A stretch of DNA of 64,000 nt from Methanocella_A sp963769045 (GTDB lineage Archaea > Halobacteriota > Methanocellia > Methanocellales > Methanocellaceae), in NCBI GenBank assembly GCA_963769045.1, contig CAVYKK010000007.1, positions 1-64,000 on the forward strand, read 5' to 3'. A program made the translations under genes and the position numbers. Shown here in pieces: positions 36,340-44,971 of the stretch (positions are counted from its first letter, which is position 1; each line of letters opens with the position of its first letter). Below the pieces are notes generated by a model, which did no database searches, was not told the DNA's origin, and saw nothing but the letters and a program-made list of their open reading frames with translations.

Positions 36340-37422
36340 ATGCGCGCAGGCCTGGTGATCTACGGCAGCCTGGATACGCTCTCCGGCGGCTACCTCTACG
36401 ATCGGAAGCTGGTCGCTTATTTGCAGGGACAGGGTGACAGCGTCGAGGTCGTTTCCCTGCCATGGAGAAGTTATCCCCGCCGCCTGGGCAACAATTTTTC
36501 CCCCGGCCTGCTGCGACGGTTAGCCGGGCTGCGCCTGGACGTGCTGCTCCAGGACGAGCTGAATCATCCCTCGCTATTCCTGCTCAACCGTCGCTTGCGT
36601 AAGCAGGTAAAATATCCCATCGTGTCCATCGTCCACCTGCTCCGGTGCAATGATGACTACCCGGCCTGGCAAAAGCCTCTCTATCGCCGGATAGAAAGCC
36701 GCTATCTCGCCAGCGTTGACTGCTTTATATTCAACAGCGTAGATACGCGGCGGAAGGTGGAAGGCATGCTTGCAGGCGAGGGAGTGCGGACGCCGCCATT
36801 CACTATCGCTTACCCGGGCGGGGATCGATTCAGCCCCCGGATTCGCAACGAGGAAATCCTGGAGCGGTCACGGGAGGGCCCGTTACGCGTGCTGTTCACG
36901 GGTAACGTCATTCCCCGGAAAGGCTTGCATGTACTGCTGGACGCGCTTGAAAAAGTACCCGCAAAACTCTGGCAACTGACCGTCGTGGGCGACTATCTCG
37001 TCGACCCGCCCTATACACGGGCAATTTACAGACAGATAATAAAGAACGGGATGTCGAAAAATGTCTGTTTTACCGGCGTTCTCGATGATAACGGGCTACG
37101 TGACTGCATGAAGGGCAGCCATCTCCTGGCTATGCCGTCCTTTTACGAAGGGTTCGGCATCGTCTATCTCGAAGGGATGGGCTTTGGCCTTCCTGCCATC
37201 GGGACCTCCTTCGGGGCAGCAAAAGAGATCATCACCCATGGCCATGATGGTTTCCTGATACCACCCGGTGATGCCGTGGCACTGGCAGGCCATCTGTCCG
37301 GGCTGGCACAAGACCGATCACGCCTGCTAAAGATGAGCCTGGCCGCACGCGAGAGCTATCGCGATCGCCCCACATGGGACGAATCGATGAAAAGTATCCG
37401 ATCGTTTCTGATGGGCCTGTAA
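36340..37422 (+). CDS. GT4-type (GT-B fold) glycosyltransferase
   Basis: 360 residues from ATG at 36340; longer in-frame starts overlap the PTPS gene. An N-terminal acceptor domain (YGSLDTLSGGYLYDRKLV) is followed by the nucleotide-sugar domain with RVLFTGNVIPRKGLHVLLDAL and the E-x7-E region EGFGIVYLEGMGFGLPAIG. No membrane segment. Third gene of the operon, so the likely acceptor is a small molecule made by the two upstream enzymes. This would parallel the pterin glycosides of cyanobacteria, where pterin glycosyltransferases are known; the assignment here is inference. Confidence 0.85.
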   Translation: MRAGLVIYGSLDTLSGGYLYDRKLVAYLQGQGDSVEVVSLPWRSYPRRLGNNFSPGLLRRLAGLRLDVLLQDELNHPSLFLLNRRLRKQVKYPIVSIVHLLRCNDDYPAWQKPLYRRIESRYLASVDCFIFNSVDTRRKVEGMLAGEGVRTPPFTIAYPGGDRFSPRIRNEEILERSREGPLRVLFTGNVIPRKGLHVLLDALEKVPAKLWQLTVVGDYLVDPPYTRAIYRQIIKNGMSKNVCFTGVLDDNGLRDCMKGSHLLAMPSFYEGFGIVYLEGMGFGLPAIGTSFGAAKEIITHGHDGFLIPPGDAVALAGHLSGLAQDRSRLLKMSLAARESYRDRPTWDESMKSIRSFLMGL

Positions 37423-37426
37423 CACG

Positions 37427-38893
37427 TCACGCTTTCCGCAGCTGCACCACGAAAACGCTGCCCTGCGACCGGTCTCCCGGCACCCGGTCCTCGACCCAGA
37501 TGCGCCCGCCCAGCTTATCGACGATCAGCCTCACGATGGACAGTCCCAGGCCGGCACCCCTGGTCGTGCCGCCGGACATGCGCTCGAAGATCGTCTTCTT
37601 ACGTTCGTCCTGGATGCCCGGCCCGTGATCGGCGATCCTCACGGTCCAGAAGCCCTCTTCTCGCGAGCCCGCCACGTCGATGTCTATGACTTTATCCTGG
37701 TGTCCGTCGTACTTGATCGCGTTTTCGAGAATGTGCCGGATAACGTCGTGCACCAGCCCGTTCGCCCGGACCATGCGGCCGCTGCCTGCGTTCCTGTTGA
37801 TGACGACACGTTGCCCTTCATGGGCCTTGATGACGTATTGCGCATCCTCATCGATAATTTTTCCCAGGTCCATGGGCACAAGGTTGTTCCCGCCCGTTTC
37901 CCGTACCATCCGGACCCGCTTTATATCGTCAATGAGCTTGTTGCTGCCTCTCACGCCACCCAGGGCTTTTTCAAGGTACGAGCGTTGCTCTTCCGACAGG
38001 TTCTCGCTGAGCTCCAGCATCTCCATGTAGCCCATGGACACCTGGTTGAAGTTACGGATGTCGTGGCTCATGAGGTCCACGTAGAACTCCGATTCCCGGC
38101 GCAGCCTTTCGCAGCTGCCCGCTTTTTCATGGGCCTCCCCGGCGTCGATCAATGCCACGACAGCGCCGTGCACGTTATCGCCTGAGGCCAGCGGCGAGAC
38201 GATCAGGTCGAAGTACCGCCCGCCTGTCTCGAGCCCGTATCTCTTCTCGGTCCTGCCGCTGCCCAGCGAAGCGATAATCGCCCCGGCCAGCGGGCTGTCG
38301 TGACCGAGCACGTCCAGGCTCCGGACCTCCCGGGGGTCGTAGCCGAGCACGTCGCCGATGAAGTCTCTGCCGCCGCGGTTGTACTGGACGATGGTCAGCG
38401 CATCGTCTACGACGATAATGCCGACAGGCAGCGCGTCAAGGGACGCCTTCTCCACGCCGCACTGCGGCTGCTGCCCGTCGGTCTTGCGATATGATTCCAT
38501 GCGGCCGACGATCCTGCCCTCCGGGTCCCTGACCGGCCGCGAATACCACTGTACGAGGCCCTGGCCTCCGGCCAGCTCCCACGTGGCTCGCAATTCCTCT
38601 ACCGGGTGATCGTACAGCCAGAGGATATTCTTCATGAAAATATCCGGGTCCCGGAACCGGCGCGCGAAAGGCTCCAGCAGGTCACGGCGGCTCCTGCCGA
38701 TGGCGTTTTTCCTCACGATGCCGGACATCTCGCCGAACCTGTCGTTGACCCAGGTTATCATCCCTTTATCGTCCGCCACGAGGAGGGCCGTATCCAGGCA
38801 ATCCGTCGACCACATGGTCATGTCTTCGACATTCGGGCCATTTCTGTCGCCGGCACTCTGACCTGTACTTTGCCTGTCAGCTATCGCGATCAC
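37427..38893 (-). CDS. PAS-PAS sensor histidine kinase
   Basis: 488 residues, soluble. Two PAS domains (about 28-135 and 150-255) are followed by a coiled phosphoacceptor region with VDLMSHDIRNFNQVSMGY (His in SHD). The GHKL ATPase domain has N-box HILENAIKYDG, G1 ADHGPGIQ and G2 TTRGAGLGLSIV. A cytoplasmic sensor of unknown signal, typical of the many PAS kinases of methanogens. Convergent with the glycosyltransferase gene, whose stop is 5 bases away. Confidence 0.92.
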   Translation of the reverse strand: MIAIADRQSTGQSAGDRNGPNVEDMTMWSTDCLDTALLVADDKGMITWVNDRFGEMSGIVRKNAIGRSRRDLLEPFARRFRDPDIFMKNILWLYDHPVEELRATWELAGGQGLVQWYSRPVRDPEGRIVGRMESYRKTDGQQPQCGVEKASLDALPVGIIVVDDALTIVQYNRGGRDFIGDVLGYDPREVRSLDVLGHDSPLAGAIIASLGSGRTEKRYGLETGGRYFDLIVSPLASGDNVHGAVVALIDAGEAHEKAGSCERLRRESEFYVDLMSHDIRNFNQVSMGYMEMLELSENLSEEQRSYLEKALGGVRGSNKLIDDIKRVRMVRETGGNNLVPMDLGKIIDEDAQYVIKAHEGQRVVINRNAGSGRMVRANGLVHDVIRHILENAIKYDGHQDKVIDIDVAGSREEGFWTVRIADHGPGIQDERKKTIFERMSGGTTRGAGLGLSIVRLIVDKLGGRIWVEDRVPGDRSQGSVFVVQLRKA

Positions 38894-39101
38894 CGCCTTT
38901 TAAAAACACGATCAATATGTTAAATGGTTTTCTTATATGTCGTTTTCGCGGGGAGAGGGCGCAACGGCCCTGCCACACGCCACTGCCCGGCGATCTCAGG
39001 TGAGGTATGGAATTCAATGTCCCTTACCGCGGGCATGAAAAAATGTTATATTGAGGATATTAATTCAATATTAATTAAGGGGTCTCCCGAAAGGAACTTT
39101 T

Positions 39102-39974
39102 ATGGTAACGTCTGGCAATGATATAGCGATCGATCAGCTAGTCGGTCAAGGGCGAATGAGGATGAGTACACGGACATGCCTGCTGATGCGGGCGACAATA
39201 TTTCTTACAGTGTTTTTCGTGGCTGTACAGGTCATGGACGTCTCCGCGGCGACTGCCGAAACGCCCCGGGCGACCTTTTCCGGCACGGTATACTATAAGA
39301 ATGACCCTGCCGCCGGGGCAACGGTCTCCGTGAACTACGCGATGCAGACGTTTATCATAAATGCCGATAAGGACGGGAACTATAGCCTGACAGTCGATTA
39401 TGTCGGCAACGGGAGAGCTGTCCTTACCGCCTCGTACAACGGCGACACAGACGTATTCACCTGGTATCTTGATGCTGGCGCCAAAATTACCCACGACTTC
39501 TGGATAATACCGCGCCCCGCGCCCACGGCTTCGGAAGAGATGGCGGCCACGTTCGAAGGCCATGTCTACTATGGCAACACCACGGTGAAAGGCGCGCATG
39601 TAATCCTCGTGTATGGCAAGTACATCCTGGACCAGTATACGAACGACAACGGTCACTATGGCCTGACCATCTACTATCAGGGCATGCCCGGCAGGATTTG
39701 GGCTACGTATGCCGATGGCAGGTCCGAGGATTACTGGCCGAACCCCGGTATGGGCGGCTTTGTCGTAACGGACATCAATATTACACCTATGACCGGGATA
39801 CCTACGGCAACGCCTGCCCCGACACCGGTGACGTCGGTTACGCCAACACCGGGGCCGGAAGCGAATACGACGGCTTCGCCGACGGCTATACCGGCCGGAA
39901 CAGGAACATTCCAGGCTATGCTGATCTCGATGGCTGCGATAACGACCGCATATGCCCTATACCGCAGGAAATAA
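39102..39974 (+). CDS. Secreted membrane-anchored protein with two carboxypeptidase-regulatory-like repeats
   Basis: 290 residues. A signal-like hydrophobic stretch (about 25-50) is followed by two similar beta domains, each starting ATFSGTVYY or ATFEGHVYY and containing a DKDGNYSLTVDY or NDNGHYGLTIYY loop. A Thr/Pro-rich stalk and a C-terminal hydrophobic anchor ending YRRK complete it. This layout is that of an archaeal cell-surface protein. Internal ATGs at 39156 and 39162 are possible starts and would shorten the N-terminus before the signal peptide. Function unknown. Confidence 0.75.
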   Translation: MVTSGNDIAIDQLVGQGRMRMSTRTCLLMRATIFLTVFFVAVQVMDVSAATAETPRATFSGTVYYKNDPAAGATVSVNYAMQTFIINADKDGNYSLTVDYVGNGRAVLTASYNGDTDVFTWYLDAGAKITHDFWIIPRPAPTASEEMAATFEGHVYYGNTTVKGAHVILVYGKYILDQYTNDNGHYGLTIYYQGMPGRIWATYADGRSEDYWPNPGMGGFVVTDINITPMTGIPTATPAPTPVTSVTPTPGPEANTTASPTAIPAGTGTFQAMLISMAAITTAYALYRRK

Positions 39975-40087
39975 AAACCAGGCTCAATACCTCTTATGCC
40001 ATGCAAAGCTTTACCGGAAATGCATGGCCATGAGGGGCATAGACATAGCCTTCAAATCCCTTGCATTTCAGGCTTTTTTAGCGCTGC

Positions 40088-40777
40088 TTACCGTGAGAAC
40101 GGTTTCAGCACGATCAGGTCTTTTGCCTTCCGGTAGATCAGCTCGCGCTGGCCGGGGCGGAAGCTGGCGGCCTCGATGAGCGACTTGGCTATGCTGTCCT
40201 CGATGTTGCTCAGGATGATGCCTGACTCGTCCTGGTAACGCCTGATGAAGCTGTAGGCCAGCCGGTATTTATCTTCCGTGAACATGGGCGACGTGTCGAG
40301 GAGGAACGAGATGGCCTCGCCGACGTCCTCTTCCGGCCTGCCCCACTTTGTCAGTTCGAAATCAACACCATAAATACGGTCTGCTACGATGAAATTTTTA
40401 AAAATCGCATCGGACTTCAGGAGCACATCGCCGTCCCCGGTCACGAAAGCCCGATGGAACCCGGCAAGCCACGAGGCGACGCCTAATATGAGGTCCGGGC
40501 GCGGGCTGATGTCGTTCAGGTCATTGACCGTCTGCCCGTCGACAAATTCCATGAGGATGGCTTTGCCTTTCTGGTCCACCGGCCGCGGGACCGCGATACC
40601 TGCGCCGTAGGCAGCCTGGAGAATGCAATACTCGTTGCCATACCGGTCGCTGGAGAACATCTTCATGACAAGGCGTTTACCCTCACGCTCGACCAGGTAA
40701 ACGTTGTTCTTCCGGCTGGTGAACTTTTTTATAAATGTCAGGCCGTCGAAGGGGCTTTCGGGGGCGGTATCAATCAA
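40088..40777 (-). CDS. Bud32/aminoglycoside-phosphotransferase-like kinase
   Basis: 229 residues from TTG at 40777, which stands five bases after GGAGGTG; longer frames lack a ribosome site. Protein-kinase-like fold: Lys in RLVMKMF, LMEFVDGQTVNDL hinge region, HRAFV, then FKNFIVADRIYGVDFELTKWG, which combines the catalytic Asn and metal-binding Asp positions. Related to the small RIO/Bud32/APH kinases of archaea. Target unknown. Confidence 0.65.
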   Translation of the reverse strand: MIDTAPESPFDGLTFIKKFTSRKNNVYLVEREGKRLVMKMFSSDRYGNEYCILQAAYGAGIAVPRPVDQKGKAILMEFVDGQTVNDLNDISPRPDLILGVASWLAGFHRAFVTGDGDVLLKSDAIFKNFIVADRIYGVDFELTKWGRPEEDVGEAISFLLDTSPMFTEDKYRLAYSFIRRYQDESGIILSNIEDSIAKSLIEAASFRPGQRELIYRKAKDLIVLKPFSR

Positions 40778-40985
40778 AGCAACACCTCCGGTCCTCCCGG
40801 GCGTCTTGCGGCTCCCACCGGACCATGGCAGGCGCTGTTTCGGCTGGCGGCCAGCACATGCGTCGCTACGGCACCGAAGAGCATAAGATAATACTTTATG
40901 CTCGAATGTATAAATCTGTAACGATCGTCGCAACCAGATACCTGTGTCCGAAATCCCAGGTGCCACCGGCCATTAGCTTTTTGAC

Positions 40986-41210
40986 TTATTTGCGCTTTGT
41001 CTTCGACACTTTTTCCTCTTTTTTCCCGTGCTCCCTTCCCGGCAGATGGATTACTTCCGCGCCCAGGTCATCAGCAATGGTCTCAATATCGATCTGGCGC
41101 AGGTGTTCGGCATGGAACCGCAGGTCTCCGCCTTCCGTAGCAACGACCCGGAATCTGGGGCTGCGGCTTCCTTCTTTATTCCTAATTCGCTCTCTCACGT
41201 ATATCTTCAT
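40986..41210 (-). CDS. Conserved small archaeal protein
   Basis: 74 residues beginning MKIYVRERIRNKEGSRSPRF, with a central EHLRQIDIETIADDLGAEVI and a Lys-rich tail. Short proteins with this opening are conserved in methanogens. Charged, no membrane segment; possibly RNA- or protein-binding. No function is known to me. Confidence 0.65.
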   Translation of the reverse strand: MKIYVRERIRNKEGSRSPRFRVVATEGGDLRFHAEHLRQIDIETIADDLGAEVIHLPGREHGKKEEKVSKTKRK

Positions 41211-41337
41211 CAGGGCTCACCGTCCGGAAAATATCACAATTATTAATATAACTTATGTATTTTATAATATTTAGGATTAATGATATCAGGGCTTAACTTC
41301 TTCCGCCGGAAATGTTGATCCTGCAGAGGCACCCGAC

Positions 41338-42141
41338 TTGAAACGAAAGGAGATTATATCGAAGCTGACCGGCGAGACACTGGTCAGGAACGCGCTGATG
41401 AAGGCGACCGCTATCAGCAGACCGTACCAGCTCACGCCGGAACTGAACGTGATCAAGATCGGCGGCCACGGGATTATCGACTACGGCAAGCCCGTTGTCC
41501 AGCCGCTTATGGAGGAGATCGGCGGCCTGTCCGGAAAGCACCAGATACTGGTCGTCACCGGCGGCGGCACGCGGGTCAGGCACATCATGGACATCGGCCT
41601 GGACCTCGGCATGCCTGTAGGTGTCCTGTCCGAGCTTGCCGGCAAGGTCAGCGAGCAGAACGCGATCATGATCGCCATCCTGCTATCTAAGTACGGGGGC
41701 GTGCGGATCAAGCGGGATGACCTGCTGGACCTACCGATGTTGTTCCGGATGAGCTGCCTGCCGGTCACTCACGGCACGCCGCCGTTCGGCCTCTACGAGC
41801 CCCCGGTCCCCGAAGGCCGCATCCCCGCGTTCCGGACCGACACCGGCGCGTTCCTCATCGCCGAATCGCTGGGCGCCAGGCGGTGTATCCTCGTCAAGGA
41901 CGTGGATGGACTGTACACCGAGGACCCCCGGAAGAGCAAGAAGGCAAAGCTGATCAAAGAGATTACCGCTGCCGATCTGCTGGAAGCCGAAATGGAAGAC
42001 CTGGTCGTCGAGCGCAAACTGGTAGAGCTGTTACGCATCGCGACTAATGTGAAAGAGGTGTACATCGTCAACGGCCATAAGCCGGGGAATATCGAGAAAG
42101 CTATAAAAGGTGAAAACCCCGGGACAATTATCTCTTCCTGA
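41338..42141 (+). CDS. Amino-acid-kinase-fold protein, molybdenum storage protein/UMP kinase-like
   Basis: 267 residues from TTG at 41338 after AGAGGC. The amino acid kinase fold is shown by VIKIGGHGIIDYG, VVTGGGTRVRHIMDIG, AFRTDTGAFLIAESLGA and ILVKDVDGLYTEDP. These motifs match the MosA/MosB-like branch, which binds molybdate or tungstate clusters, more than canonical UMP kinase. It lies 83 bases before tupA, which supports an oxyanion-storage role. Confidence 0.75.
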   Translation: MKRKEIISKLTGETLVRNALMKATAISRPYQLTPELNVIKIGGHGIIDYGKPVVQPLMEEIGGLSGKHQILVVTGGGTRVRHIMDIGLDLGMPVGVLSELAGKVSEQNAIMIAILLSKYGGVRIKRDDLLDLPMLFRMSCLPVTHGTPPFGLYEPPVPEGRIPAFRTDTGAFLIAESLGARRCILVKDVDGLYTEDPRKSKKAKLIKEITAADLLEAEMEDLVVERKLVELLRIATNVKEVYIVNGHKPGNIEKAIKGENPGTIISS

Positions 42142-42196
42142 TTTTTTCGCTTTCTTATTGTTAACTATTATCAATAACGCTAGTTATATTTAGTAA

Positions 42197-42215
42197 TCGA
42201 CTACTATCTAGTCGA
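42197..42215. promoter_or_regulatory. Perfect inverted repeat upstream of tupA, candidate operator
   Basis: TCGACTA and TAGTCGA are separated by CTATC. It starts about 10 bases after the TATA-like TTATATTTA (42184-42192) and ends 9 bases before the tupA ATG, so it would cover the transcription start. This is the usual place for an archaeal repressor site; a molybdate- or tungstate-responsive regulator would fit. No copy is seen upstream of tupB. Confidence 0.45.
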
Positions 42216-42224
42216 GAGATTACC

Positions 42225-43130
42225 ATGCGACTGAATAATACTTTTAAAGTATCTATCGTAGCTATTTTAGTAATAGCAATGGCGCTGGCCCTTTCCGGCT
42301 GCGCCTCTCCGACGCCGACGACTACGCCAGGGACGACAATAACGCCCACCCCGTCTGCGCCGGTGAAGCTCACGCTCGCCACCACGACGAGTGTCGACGA
42401 TACTGGCCTGCTTGCATACCTCAAGTCGGACTTCGACAGCAAGTACAATGCGAACCTCGTGTGGACCGCTGTCGGCTCCGGACAGGCCATCGCGCTGGGT
42501 AAATCCGGAGACGCCGATGTGCTCATCGTCCATAGCCCCAAGGACGAAACCGCCTTTATGAATGACGGCTATGGCGCAAACCGGACGCAGTTTGCCCACA
42601 ATTTCTACGTGATCGTGGGCCCGGCCAACGACCCCGCGGGGATCAAGAACATGACTAACGCGTCCCAGGCGTTCGACAAGATCCGGAAGAGCGAGTCGTC
42701 GTTCATCTCCCGTGGCGACGCGTCGGGCACAAATGCCAAGGAGCTCACCCTGTGGAACATGACCGGCTACACGCCGTCCAATGTAACGGACAAGGACTGG
42801 TACAAGGCGACGGGCAGGGGCATGGGAGCGACGCTGATCACGGCCAATGAGATGCAGGCCTACACGCTGAGCGATATCAGCACCTTCATCCACAACCAGA
42901 AGAACGTCACGCTGACCCTCCTTGTCGAGAACGATCCCAGGAACCTGATCAATAATTATGACATCATCACGCTTAACCAGACCCGGTTCCCTGACAAGAA
43001 CCATGTCGGCGCCCTGGACCTGGTCGAGTACCTGACGAGCCATGATACGCAGGTGAAGATCAGCGAGTTCGGCGTAAAGGAGTACGGCAAGCCGCTGTTC
43101 TATGCCGACCTGCTGAACGCGACCACATAA
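42225..43130 (+). CDS. tupA: Tungstate ABC transporter substrate-binding protein
   Basis: 301 residues. An N-terminal membrane segment ends in a lipobox-like ALSGCASP, followed by a Thr/Pro linker and the TupA domain: LTLATTTSVDDTGLL, AVGSGQAIALGKSGDADVLIVHSP, SFISRGDASGTNAKE. It captures tungstate (or molybdate) outside the cell. The permease and ATPase genes are on the opposite strand immediately downstream, convergent, instead of forming the usual tupABC operon. Confidence 0.92.
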   Translation: MRLNNTFKVSIVAILVIAMALALSGCASPTPTTTPGTTITPTPSAPVKLTLATTTSVDDTGLLAYLKSDFDSKYNANLVWTAVGSGQAIALGKSGDADVLIVHSPKDETAFMNDGYGANRTQFAHNFYVIVGPANDPAGIKNMTNASQAFDKIRKSESSFISRGDASGTNAKELTLWNMTGYTPSNVTDKDWYKATGRGMGATLITANEMQAYTLSDISTFIHNQKNVTLTLLVENDPRNLINNYDIITLNQTRFPDKNHVGALDLVEYLTSHDTQVKISEFGVKEYGKPLFYADLLNATT

Positions 43131-43222
43131 CCCCCTTTGCCTCTTTCTATTTTTTTATGACTAACCGGTTAGCGAACGCTATAGTGGCTGAAAGAAATAA
43201 TGAAGAATAAGGAACGCAGGCG

Positions 43223-43948
43223 TCAGCAGACAATGTCGCCGTGTAAGAACTGCGCCGTCCGAGAGTCCTGTGGCCGCTCGAACAGCAAGCCGGTCGGCCC
43301 GACCTCGACGACCTCTCCGTCCATCATAAAAGCTGTGCGGTTGGCAAGGCGCCGGGCCTGGTGCATGTTATGGGTGACAGTGACGATAGTCGTATTGAAG
43401 CGCTTGTTGATATCCAGGATGGCCCGCTCCATGATACTGCCGTTGGCCGGGTCGAGGTTCGCGGTCGGCTCGTCCAGCAACAGCAGTTCCGGCTTCAGCA
43501 CGTAAGCCCGGGCGAAGGCGAGTCGCTGGGCTTCCCCGCCGGAGAGGCTCTTCGCGTACTGTCGCTCCTTGCCGGCCATGTCCAGCAGCCTGAGGACGTC
43601 GGTCACCGCCGCGTCGATCGCTTGCCGTGGCATCTTTCGCAGTCTCATACCGTAAGCGATGTTGTCGTACACGCTCATTGAGAAAGGCAGAGGCTTTTGG
43701 AACACCATGGCCATAGAGCGCTGCATCACCAGCCGGTCGGATGACCACATGTCCTTGCCGTTCACGGTAATGCTCCCTGCGTCCGGCCGGTCCAGCATGT
43801 TAATCAAACGGAGCAGGCTGGTCTTTCCCGCCCCGCTTGGCCCGATGATCCCCAGGATGTCGCCCTTTTCCACATCGAGGTCGACGTCCTTCAGGATCGG
43901 CTTGCCCTTTACTGTCCGGCACAGTCCCCTGACCGTTATGTAGCTCGT
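43223..43948 (-). CDS. tupC: Tungstate ABC transporter ATP-binding protein
   Basis: ABC ATPase: Walker A GPSGAGKTS, Q-loop MVFQKPLPF, signature LSGGEAQRLAFARA, Walker B LLLLDEPTANLDP, H-loop TVTHNMHQA. The first normal start (GTG 43873) would remove the A-loop strands (YITVRGLCRTVKGKPILKDV). The frame is open upstream only to 43951, where no ATG, GTG or TTG exists. ACG at 43946-43948 stands eight bases behind GGAGG and is taken as a tentative start (241 residues), overlapping tupB by 13 bases. This is one of three near-cognate starts in the window. Confidence 0.85.
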   Translation of the reverse strand, partial: TSYITVRGLCRTVKGKPILKDVDLDVEKGDILGIIGPSGAGKTSLLRLINMLDRPDAGSITVNGKDMWSSDRLVMQRSMAMVFQKPLPFSMSVYDNIAYGMRLRKMPRQAIDAAVTDVLRLLDMAGKERQYAKSLSGGEAQRLAFARAYVLKPELLLLDEPTANLDPANGSIMERAILDINKRFNTTIVTVTHNMHQARRLANRTAFMMDGEVVEVGPTGLLFERPQDSRTAQFLHGDIVC

Positions 43949-44673
43949 TTTTTACGCCTCCACTGGTCCAGGAAGATAAACCGCGCGTCGGCGGTGCCCA
44001 GATAGTTCACGATAAGGTTGATGGTAAACGACAGCGCCAGCAGGATCAGGCCTAACGCGATGGCCTTGTCGAACTCGCCCTTGCCGGTCTCGAGCACGAT
44101 GGACGTGGTCAGCACGCGCGTGTCCCACTGGATGTTCCCGCCCACGATCATGACGGCGCCCACCTCGGCAACCGCCCGGCCGAACCCGGCGATGACCGCC
44201 GTGAACAGCGACTGCCGCGCCTCGTTTACCACGAGCAGCACAGCCTCGCGCTTTCTTGCCCCGAGGGAGATCGCGGACTCGATCACCGACCGGTCGACTG
44301 CGTTGGCGGCGGCGATGGACAGGCCTATGATGATGGGTGTGACGAGGATAAACTGCGCGATCACCATAGCCGTGGGCGAGAATAACAGCTTGAGCGATCC
44401 CAGCGGCCCCGCCCGCGATATCATCAGGAACACAAACAGGCCGGCGACCACCGGGGGGAGCCCCATCAACGTGTTGATCACCGTGCGGAGCGATCGCTTG
44501 AACGGAAACTCGTTCAGCGCGATGAGCACTCCGACCGGAATACCGACCAGGGCCGAGAGGATCACCGCTGCTCCCGAGACCTGGAGCGACAGGGATGTGA
44601 TGCCGACGACTTCCGGATTCATGCTGGTAATCAGGGCGATAGCCTGGAGGAAACCGTCGATAATATATCCCAT
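43936..44673 (-). CDS. tupB: Tungstate ABC transporter permease
   Basis: About 245 residues from ATG at 44673 behind GGGAG (GTG at 44682 is an alternative). Several membrane helices and the ABC-permease EAA-type loop ESAISLGARKREAVLLVVNEA. GFGRAVAEVGAVMIVGGNI is typical of the TupB/ModB-like permeases. TATA-like CTATATATTTTAA lies about 60 bases upstream on this strand. It forms a two-gene unit with tupC. Confidence 0.9.
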   Translation of the reverse strand: MGYIIDGFLQAIALITSMNPEVVGITSLSLQVSGAAVILSALVGIPVGVLIALNEFPFKRSLRTVINTLMGLPPVVAGLFVFLMISRAGPLGSLKLLFSPTAMVIAQFILVTPIIIGLSIAAANAVDRSVIESAISLGARKREAVLLVVNEARQSLFTAVIAGFGRAVAEVGAVMIVGGNIQWDTRVLTTSIVLETGKGEFDKAIALGLILLALSFTINLIVNYLGTADARFIFLDQWRRKKRAT

Positions 44674-44682
44674 AATCACCAC

Positions 44683-44971
44683 TCCCTACTCGAAAATTGT
44701 CGTATGTAGCCATGGTCGCTTAAAATATATAGATTACGCAACTAGTATCAATCACGAGTAGCCAGCTAACCAAGCATTTATCAATATGTACATAGTATTA
44801 TTACCTGATAACTACCAGGGGGTTGTCCATTACCCTCTCAAAGGAACAGGCCATCTGGAATGCCACAGGATATATGGCGTCGAACAACAAGTCAGTAATT
44901 CTGTCCGTTACCCACTAACTATAATCCATAATATTACCACAAAAAACATTTTTTTTTAAATTTTCTTTTAC
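44683..44971. other. Intergenic region between tupB and a PAS protein gene
   Basis: No gene seen. It contains the tupB promoter (TATA-like sequence at about 44720-44731) and, at 44940-44970, long A and T runs downstream of the PAS protein stop that could act as its terminator. Confidence 0.4.

Noticed and set aside
40778..40966. Longer start for the Bud32-like kinase
   Set aside because: The extra 63 residues look non-coding, no ribosome site precedes them, and GGAGGTG is placed precisely before TTG 40777.
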